Shown in pieces: positions 33,808 through 39,090 of a DNA stretch of 39,090 nt (its first letter is position 1; each line of letters begins with the position of its first letter). The stretch comes from Candidatus Lutacidiplasma silvani (GTDB lineage Archaea; Thermoplasmatota; Thermoplasmata; Lutacidiplasmatales; UBA184). The DNA lies in contig JAKIVZ010000019.1 in NCBI GenBank assembly GCA_022750295.1, positions 1-39,090 on the forward strand, given 5' to 3'. The notes under the pieces were generated by a model that worked only from the letters and a program-made list of their open reading frames with translations, was not told where the DNA came from and made no database searches. A program made the position numbers and the translations under genes.

Positions 33808-34937
33808 GCTCGGCCCGATACCGGATCGTCGCCCTCCCGGGGGACGGGACCGGACCCGAGGTGATCCGGGAAGGCCGCAAGGTCCTCGACGCGCTGGCCG
33901 AGAACGGACCGGCCCCCTGGACGGTCGACGAGCGACCGGGAGGAGCCCAGTACTACCTCCAGACCGGGAAGGAACTCGACCCGGAGACGCTCACCGCGGC
34001 GAAGGACGCCGACGCGCTCCTCCTCGGTGCTGTCGGATGGCCGGGCGCCTCCCTGCCGAACGGCGACATCGCCGGAGCGGCGCTCGTCCTCGGGATGCGC
34101 CAAAACCTCGACCTGTACGCGAACGTACGACCGTGCAAGCTCTACCCGGGGGTGCTCCACCGGATCGGCAAGGAGTACAAGACCGTCTGGCCGTCGGAAC
34201 TCGTCGACATGGTGATCATCCGCGAGAACACCGAGGGGCTCTACACCCCGGCCCGCGGTCGGCTGCGTCGGGCCGAGGACACCGAGGTCGCCATCGACAC
34301 GCGCGTGATCACCCGGAAGGGGGCCGAGCGCGTGATCCGGTACGCCTTCGAGCTCGCGACCCGGCGGACGCGGGGGGCGCCGGAGGACGGCGTGAAGCGG
34401 GTCACGTGCGTTGACAAGTCGAACGTCCTCGAGGGGTGCCGGTTCTTCCGGGAGACGTTCGACCGGGTCGCCAAGGACTATCCGGCCATCGAGAAGGATT
34501 ACGCGCTCGTCGACGCGTTCACCCAGTGGCTCGTCCGGAACCCGGAGCACTACAATGTCGTCGTGTCGACCAACATGATGGGCGACATCATCACCGACCT
34601 CGCGAGCGTCCTGCAGGGCGGGATGGGGTTCGCGGCCGGGGGGAACATCGGGGACCACCACGCGATGTTCGAGCCGGTCCACGGGAGCGCGCCGAAGTAC
34701 GCCGGGAAGAACCAGGTGAACCCGTTCGCCACGTTCGCGGCCGTGGAGATGATGCTCCGCTGGCTCGGGGAACGGAAGTCGGACCCGGCGCTCCTTCGCC
34801 AGGCGGACCGACTCGGGACCGCCGTGGCAACGACGATCGCGGCGGGGACCGCCCGGACGTACGACCAGGGCGGTCACGTTTCCACGAGCGAGGCCGGCGA
34901 CGTCGTCGCGGCCGCCGTTCGGGCGGTGGCCGCATGA
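33804..34937 (+). CDS. leuB: Isopropylmalate/isocitrate dehydrogenase-family enzyme
   Basis: A 377-residue beta-decarboxylating dehydrogenase (NAD(P)-dependent oxidation and decarboxylation of a 3-substituted malate). IVALPGDGTGPEVI opens the fold. The substrate loop RQNLDLYANVRPCKLYPG resembles the isopropylmalate dehydrogenase LYANLRP motif. IIRENTEGLYTP and DKSNVLEG are conserved, then NMMGDIITDLAS metal-binding Asp region, and HGSAPKYAGKNQVNP for nucleotide binding. ATG 33804 is set by the ATGA overlap with leuD, and its stop overlaps the thiolase ATG. Homoisocitrate or 3-methylmalate could equally be the substrate. leuB is a family name only. Confidence 0.88.
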   Translation: MSSARYRIVALPGDGTGPEVIREGRKVLDALAENGPAPWTVDERPGGAQYYLQTGKELDPETLTAAKDADALLLGAVGWPGASLPNGDIAGAALVLGMRQNLDLYANVRPCKLYPGVLHRIGKEYKTVWPSELVDMVIIRENTEGLYTPARGRLRRAEDTEVAIDTRVITRKGAERVIRYAFELATRRTRGAPEDGVKRVTCVDKSNVLEGCRFFRETFDRVAKDYPAIEKDYALVDAFTQWLVRNPEHYNVVVSTNMMGDIITDLASVLQGGMGFAAGGNIGDHHAMFEPVHGSAPKYAGKNQVNPFATFAAVEMMLRWLGERKSDPALLRQADRLGTAVATTIAAGTARTYDQGGHVSTSEAGDVVAAAVRAVAA

Positions 34938-36115
34938 ACCTCGGCCGGGGCGTCTCTCTCGTCGGGGGCGCCACGACGAAGTTCGGTGTCCGCGCCGCCA
35001 CGTGGGCCGAGATCGCTCAGGAAGCGGGGGAAGCGCTCTTCCGGTCGATGCCCACCCTGACGAGCGCGGACGTCGACAGCCTCTTCGTGGGCGCGGCGGA
35101 ACCCGAACGGTTCGCCTTCCAATCGCACGTCGCGCCGTTCGTCGCCGAACAGTTGGGCCTCGCGCCGCGACGCGTCGTGCAGCGGACCGAGCTGGCGTGC
35201 GCCTCCGGGCAATCGGCGATCCGGTCGGCGTACGCCGCGATCGCCTCCGGACTCTCCGACGTCGCGGTCGCGGTCGGCGTCGAGAAGATGAACATCCCGT
35301 CGATGGCCGAGGCGAACACCTCGATGGCCTGCGTCATGGACCGGGCGTGGGATGGGGCCCACGGGGCGACCGCCCCGCCGTTCTTCGCCATGGTCGCCCA
35401 GCGCCACATGCTCGAGTACGGGACGACGGAGGAGGCGTTCGCGGCCGTCTCGGAAAAGAATCACACGTACGCGAACTCGAACCCGAACGCCCAGTTCGCG
35501 GAGAAGACGTTCGACCGGGCGAAGCTCGGTCGGCTCCCCGTCGTCGCCCCCCCGCTTCGACTCGGGGATTGCTCGTCGATGACCGACGGCGGAGCCGCGG
35601 TGGTCCTGGTCGCCGAGGAGCTGGCGTCCAAGTACACCGACCGCCCGGTCCACGTCCGAGGGACGGGCCAGTACGCGGACTTCCACAACCTCGCGAACGC
35701 CGGGTCGCTCACCGATTGGGTCGGCTTGAAGCACGCGTCGCGCGAGGCGTTCCGCTCGGCTGGGATCGGCCCGTCGGACCTTGACTTCGCCGAAGTCCAC
35801 GACTGCTTCACGATCTCCGAGATCGTCGAGTACGAGGCGATCGGGCTGTGCGAGCCCGGCGAGGGCGGGAAGTTCGTCCTCGACGGTCGCTCGTCGATCG
35901 GCGGCGACGTGGCCGTCAACACCCGGGGCGGCCTCCTTGGGTGCGGTCACCCGCTCGGCGCCACCGGCATCGCGCAGGCGGTCGAGGTGTTCGACCAGTT
36001 CGCGGGCCGGGTGCCCTCGGCCCGCCAGGTGCCGAGCCCGGAGTGGGCCCTCGTCCACAACCTGAGCGGGAGCGCGAACGTCCACTCCGTCATGATCTAC
36101 CAGGGGGCGTCGTAA
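34934..36115 (+). CDS. Thiolase (acetyl-CoA acetyltransferase, archaeal type)
   Basis: A 393-residue SCP2-type thiolase. ELACASGQSAIRSA holds the acylated Cys89, VHDCFTISE the catalytic His region, and LLGCGHPLGATG the terminal Cys/His motif. It condenses two acetyl-CoA to acetoacetyl-CoA, usually for the mevalonate pathway, and in archaea functions in a complex with the DUF35 protein encoded next and HMG-CoA synthase (absent here). ATG 34934 overlaps the dehydrogenase stop (ATGA); the DUF35 gene starts 2 nt after its TAA. Why it sits in the 2-oxoacid operon is unclear. Confidence 0.92.
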   Translation: MNLGRGVSLVGGATTKFGVRAATWAEIAQEAGEALFRSMPTLTSADVDSLFVGAAEPERFAFQSHVAPFVAEQLGLAPRRVVQRTELACASGQSAIRSAYAAIASGLSDVAVAVGVEKMNIPSMAEANTSMACVMDRAWDGAHGATAPPFFAMVAQRHMLEYGTTEEAFAAVSEKNHTYANSNPNAQFAEKTFDRAKLGRLPVVAPPLRLGDCSSMTDGGAAVVLVAEELASKYTDRPVHVRGTGQYADFHNLANAGSLTDWVGLKHASREAFRSAGIGPSDLDFAEVHDCFTISEIVEYEAIGLCEPGEGGKFVLDGRSSIGGDVAVNTRGGLLGCGHPLGATGIAQAVEVFDQFAGRVPSARQVPSPEWALVHNLSGSANVHSVMIYQGAS

Positions 36116-36116
36116 G

Positions 36117-36650
36117 ATGGGCGCCGAGATCGCGCGGGAGCGGCGGCGACCACCGGTGTCCGAGCCGTCCCCAAGTCCCCCCGAGGCGACGCCGGGCGAA
36201 CCGCCCGCCAAGAAGGCGGTCGCGCCGCCGCCGTTCCTCCTCGATTTCTTCCCGCTCGAGGACGCCAAACAGACCCGGCTGTCTCCGTTTTTCGACCACC
36301 TTCGGGCCGGTCGGCTCACGACGACCCGGTGCCGCCGCGACGGCCGGATGAGTTGGCCCCCGCGGGTGGTCTGCCCGGATTGCCACACGAGCGAGCTCGA
36401 CTGGGTCGACCTTCCCGCCGCGGGGCGGATCTACGCGTTCAGCGCGGTCCTGATGGGGGCCCCCCTCGGGATGGAAGCGGACGTTCCGTTCGTCGTCGGC
36501 CTCGTCGAGATGGACGGGGTCCCGTTCCGCCTCTTCGGCCGGATCGTCGGGACTCCGTGGGAAACGTGCCGCATCGGGATGCCGGTCCGGCCGGAACCGT
36601 ACGACCTCGGGGATGGCCGCGTCTTCTACCGCTTCCGGACCGTCACGTAG
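36117..36650 (+). CDS. DUF35 OB-fold/zinc-ribbon protein, thiolase partner
   Basis: A 177-residue protein whose C-terminal part has the DUF35 rubredoxin-like zinc ribbon and OB fold (TTTRCRRDGRMSWPPRVVC, then WVDLPAAGRIYAF and MPVRPEP). Family members hold thiolase and HMG-CoA synthase together. The usual zinc ribbon is CX2C..CX2C; here the second Cys of the first pair is Asp75 (CRRD), leaving Cys72, Cys86, Cys89, so zinc binding may be altered. The first 38 residues are Pro/Glu-rich and disordered. Start is fixed by spacing 2 nt after the thiolase TAA. Confidence 0.85.
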   Translation: MGAEIARERRRPPVSEPSPSPPEATPGEPPAKKAVAPPPFLLDFFPLEDAKQTRLSPFFDHLRAGRLTTTRCRRDGRMSWPPRVVCPDCHTSELDWVDLPAAGRIYAFSAVLMGAPLGMEADVPFVVGLVEMDGVPFRLFGRIVGTPWETCRIGMPVRPEPYDLGDGRVFYRFRTVT

Positions 36651-37101
36651 GGACGACGAAGCCTGCGGGCCTTCGTCGAGCTCGGCCCCGCGTTCGCCGG
36701 ACCTTGGCCCGCACCGGGGCCCCCGGAACGCGGTTCGGACGCCTCCCGGCCCACCGAGCGGAACGGTACCCGTCCATTCGTCCGGCTTTGTAACGAAATC
36801 TCAAAACTGAAACGCAATCCTCGTTGGTGAAGCAGAATCCCCCCACACAGGGGACGCGCCAGAAAATCGAGGAGGATTCGAACGCCAATCCCGTTCGGCG
36901 GCCTAAGGGATGTCGGGAGTCAATTCTCGACAGGGGGTCGGCGCGGGAACTCCAGTCTTGCTACGCGCTAAGTTCCGCCGGATCGCGTCTCGTAGTTCTC
37001 TATCAGAAATCTTGGATGGATGCGCATTTTGGTCTGCCGGGGCATCTAAAAACCAAGCCCCTGGTTGCTCGGTGAGACGACGCGAGGCATCGGAATATTG
37101 A
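36651..37101. other. Gene-poor stretch
   Basis: About 450 bp between the end of the metabolic operon and the promoter of the next gene. The base composition drops in GC after about 36780. A minus-strand open frame (36903-37199) has a helical look (SDRELRDAIRRNL) but no support from any motif, so I do not call it. A transcription end for the operon is probably in the A/T-rich bases 36788-36812. Confidence 0.35.
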
Positions 37102-37110
37102 TTAAGTATT
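37102..37110 (+). promoter_or_regulatory. TATA box of the secreted-protein gene
   Basis: TTAAGTATT, centred about 22 nt upstream of ATG 37128, predicts a transcript beginning at or near that ATG and supports it over the upstream in-frame codon at 37065. Confidence 0.5.
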
Positions 37111-37127
37111 TCGCGACACGCCCCGGT

Positions 37128-38204
37128 ATGGCCCGAGTCGCCGAAAGCGGAACCACACAGCCGAGAGCGCGCATGGGTCACTTCAGCCTGACGCGCCATC
37201 GTGCGCGCATTGCTGTTCTGGCCGGATTGGCCGTAGCAGCCCTGGTGGCCCTCGTGCTAGTACTTCCCCAGGAGGTCAGCGCCACGGGCATCACAGGCGG
37301 CGATGGGGTGAACTACGTCGGGTTGTACACGTTCAACAATCACGGCTCGCCGAGCAGCGAGTCGTTCCCGAGCCCCACAGCGCCAAAGAACTATACCGTT
37401 ACTCTCGACAATCAATCGTTCACCAACGTTTCGGATGGTTCGACCGCTGCCCTTTCGATTCTCAAGACAAAGGCCAACAGCACAGATCAGTGCTACTATG
37501 TCGGCGGAATGTACAACGGGACGACCGTCGATGTGACCGTGTACGGCGCGATGTGCGAGCTGCCGGACGACAACTACGGTTTCCTCGGCCATGTGACCTA
37601 TCTGGTTGCCCCGACGGGAACCGAGCAGTACGGCGTGGGAAACGTCCTGAATGGCGACATGGAGGGGTCGCTCGCGGCTCAGTTCAGGAACGCATCCGCG
37701 GCGCTGTCGTCGGTTGGCAGCACAAACGAGGGCAGCGGCAACGCCACAATCCGCGCCTGGGGCGTGGAGGAAAGCACCATCGTCGCCGGTCTTACGACAT
37801 TGGCCTCGATGATCCCCAGCGCTGTGAACGCGCTTGAAGTTCAGGGCAGCTACTTCGTCGTCTCGTCGGAATACCTGACGGGGGATGCGTACGACTCCGC
37901 GGCGCCCGTCTTCGGGCCGCTACCGGTTGCGCACGGACCGGCCTCAGCGGGAAAGAACGGATGCACTCCCTTCTACGCGATTGGGGCGAATCCGGGGGAG
38001 GAAGCGTATTACGTTCTCATTTGCGTCGAGATCGTCGCTACCGCGCTTCTTCTCATCTACGAATCACTAGTCCTGGCGTCATTGCTCGGTTGCGCTGCGA
38101 CGGTGGGTCTCGGGTGCTTGGTCGCGGCAGTCATCGGCATCGTCGGGAGCGACATTTTCTTGACCTATACTGAGAAATGTTACGAGCAGCTTATAGCGCG
38201 GTAA
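37128..38204 (+). CDS. Secreted protein with hydrophobic Cys-containing C-terminus (bacteriocin-like?)
   Basis: A 358-residue exported protein of unknown function. The N-terminus has a signal sequence after basic residues (RIAVLAGLAVAALVALVLVL, then a SATG-type cleavage region). The middle is Asn/Ser/Thr-rich with N-glycosylation sequons (NYTV, NQSF, NATI) and about four Cys. The last 70 residues are very hydrophobic, with Cys in GCAATVGLGCLVAA and a final KCYEQLIAR, giving either two TM segments or a halocin-C8-like peptide. A small 4-TM protein follows after 16 nt, the arrangement of a precursor plus immunity protein (speculative). Start supported by TATA spacing. Confidence 0.75.
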   Translation: MARVAESGTTQPRARMGHFSLTRHRARIAVLAGLAVAALVALVLVLPQEVSATGITGGDGVNYVGLYTFNNHGSPSSESFPSPTAPKNYTVTLDNQSFTNVSDGSTAALSILKTKANSTDQCYYVGGMYNGTTVDVTVYGAMCELPDDNYGFLGHVTYLVAPTGTEQYGVGNVLNGDMEGSLAAQFRNASAALSSVGSTNEGSGNATIRAWGVEESTIVAGLTTLASMIPSAVNALEVQGSYFVVSSEYLTGDAYDSAAPVFGPLPVAHGPASAGKNGCTPFYAIGANPGEEAYYVLICVEIVATALLLIYESLVLASLLGCAATVGLGCLVAAVIGIVGSDIFLTYTEKCYEQLIAR

Positions 38205-38220
38205 ATCAGAAGGGGTACGG

Positions 38221-38613
38221 ATGGTAGGCTCGAGCCAACGGACCATCCCGGATCGCCGAATCGTGGCGGCTCTGACGTTCGCGGGAGTTGCCGCGGGCGC
38301 CGCCGTTGCCGTAGGGGTCGACTCATCGATTACGTCTCTCGAGGCTCTCACATTGGCAACGTTCGCACTCGCGATGGGGGCTCTCGCCGCCTGGGTAGTC
38401 AGGCGTACACCGTCTGGGTCGAAGGTGGCCCTGTCTTGGCGGACCACTGTGTTCACGGGAGTGATCGCTCTCGGCGGGATTGTAGTGGCGTTGCTGCTGG
38501 GCGTGTCGATCTGGTTCATGCCACTGCTAATCTTGGTGATTTTCGGACTCGACTTCCTCGTAGTCCAACCCAACTTCCGGCCCCCCGTCCCGGCGGGGCA
38601 GGGCCGACAATAA
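38221..38613 (+). CDS. Small membrane protein, four predicted TM helices
   Basis: A 130-residue protein with four hydrophobic segments (about 15-33, 42-60, 73-93, 97-116) and a short polar, Pro-rich tail. It starts at ATG 38221, 16 nt after the stop of the secreted-protein gene, so they are likely co-transcribed. No family motif was recognised; in context it could be an immunity or anchoring partner. Confidence 0.65.
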   Translation: MVGSSQRTIPDRRIVAALTFAGVAAGAAVAVGVDSSITSLEALTLATFALAMGALAAWVVRRTPSGSKVALSWRTTVFTGVIALGGIVVALLLGVSIWFMPLLILVIFGLDFLVVQPNFRPPVPAGQGRQ

Positions 38614-39090
38614 TTCGGTAGATTCCGCGTCGTCGGACCTATTCTAGTGGGCTGTAAGAGCCAGATGCCGTATTTTGGCGACCTTGCGTAGGATCTCGTC
38701 GGTGTCCTTCGTCCAGGTGAACGGCATCTGTAGGACAACGGGGGGGGGTGCCCCCACCTCGACCGGCTGACGGTACCGGCGGTCATCCCCGTGTCGAATC
38801 TGGGTCTGGGCTCGCGTGGGCTTTCCCGATGGTCGGCTCCCCACGACTCCTACGGGGCGAGTTCGCAGGGCTACGAGTGCGTCTGCCCGACCCACTTCGG
38901 AAAAATCACAGCGAATGAGAAAAGTCACGGTCCACCGCATTCCGCCGAAAAAATCCCACAGCCCATTCGTCCGGCTGTGTCCCATAATTCCGGACTCGGA
39001 GCCGGTTCCCGACGAGGGCCGACTCCGCTTCCACGGGAGCGGGCTCGGGTCTAAATGACCAGATTCTCTCTTCGAGATGCCCGCCGACCG
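38614..39090. other. Gene-poor window end
   Basis: No gene is supported. A minus-strand frame from ATG 38985 to 38644 (113 codons) is basic and contains KPTRAQTQIRHGDDRRY, but lacks a recognised motif and may be a decayed mobile-element fragment. A G9 run lies at 38740-38748. Confidence 0.3.

Noticed and set aside
36903-37199. Minus-strand 98-codon frame
   Set aside because: Overlaps the promoter and 5' end of the secreted-protein gene and has no supporting motif.
1-39090. CRISPR array, rRNA gene or integrase
   Set aside because: No regular repeat-spacer pattern, rRNA-like sequence or tyrosine/serine recombinase motif was seen.

Overview
The window reads as a piece of a high-GC archaeal chromosome, most likely an uncultivated Thermoplasmatota-type lineage (inference). 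Archaeal markers are TiaS (tRNA-Ile2 agmatidine synthetase), a CTP-dependent riboflavin kinase with an N-terminal HTH, a RaSEA-type archaeosine radical-SAM enzyme, a TPD-type nuclease, a thiolase/DUF35 pair, a KorAB 2-oxoacid:ferredoxin oxidoreductase, and TATA-box promoters placed about 25 nt before several start codons. A bacterial-type DnaK is also present.

Layout. (1) 33-4217: one very large secreted or surface-anchored protein with four IPT/TIG repeats. (2) 4.2-15.5 kb: an accessory region, visibly less GC-rich than the core to its right, with long gene-poor stretches. It holds a broken secreted-protein gene, two small membrane proteins, a DndC-like PAPS-reductase-family gene (7602-8735) converging on a translationally coupled pair (a GHKL/HSP90-like ATPase at 8732-10447 and a Zn-finger/DUF4145-like protein at 10444-11085), a small orphan gene abutting an odd tRNA-Phe-like gene (12100-12184), a tandem ribbon-helix-helix regulator under a perfect 20-bp palindrome, an AbrB/MazE-like protein, and a SWIM-finger DDE transposase. 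(3) 15.6-30.5 kb: housekeeping genes: dnaK; citrate synthase; ribK - RaSEA - nadE; a TPD nuclease; then a minus-strand run of hisS, a zinc-ribbon protein, htpX, tiaS, a secreted protein and korB-korA. (4) 30.7-36.65 kb: a tight plus-strand operon with a homocitrate/isopropylmalate-synthase-family enzyme, large and small (homo)aconitase/isopropylmalate isomerase subunits, an isocitrate/isopropylmalate dehydrogenase-family enzyme, thiolase and DUF35 protein, divergent from korAB across a 200-bp control region that carries an inverted repeat. (5) 37.1-38.6 kb: a secreted membrane-anchored protein followed by a small 4-TM protein, then a gene-poor end.

The best candidate for an undescribed system is the DndC-like gene with the ATPase/DUF4145 pair. 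The sulfur-transfer family of DNA phosphorothioation is present without DndA, B, D, E or any Ssp/Dpt partner in the window, and sits instead with a GHKL ATPase and a domain often seen in defence loci. The location beside a tRNA, a transposase and two small DNA-binding proteins fits a mobile or defence island. This is inference from gene content; nothing in the sequence proves the function.

Elsewhere the gene order is functional: korAB and the divergent operon both work on 2-oxoacids and acetyl-CoA, and the ribK/RaSEA/nadE group covers cofactor and tRNA-modification chemistry. Start codons were chosen from ATGA overlaps, Shine-Dalgarno-like GGAGG and TATA spacing. Several very long open frames on the opposite strands of the GC-rich core were judged spurious.
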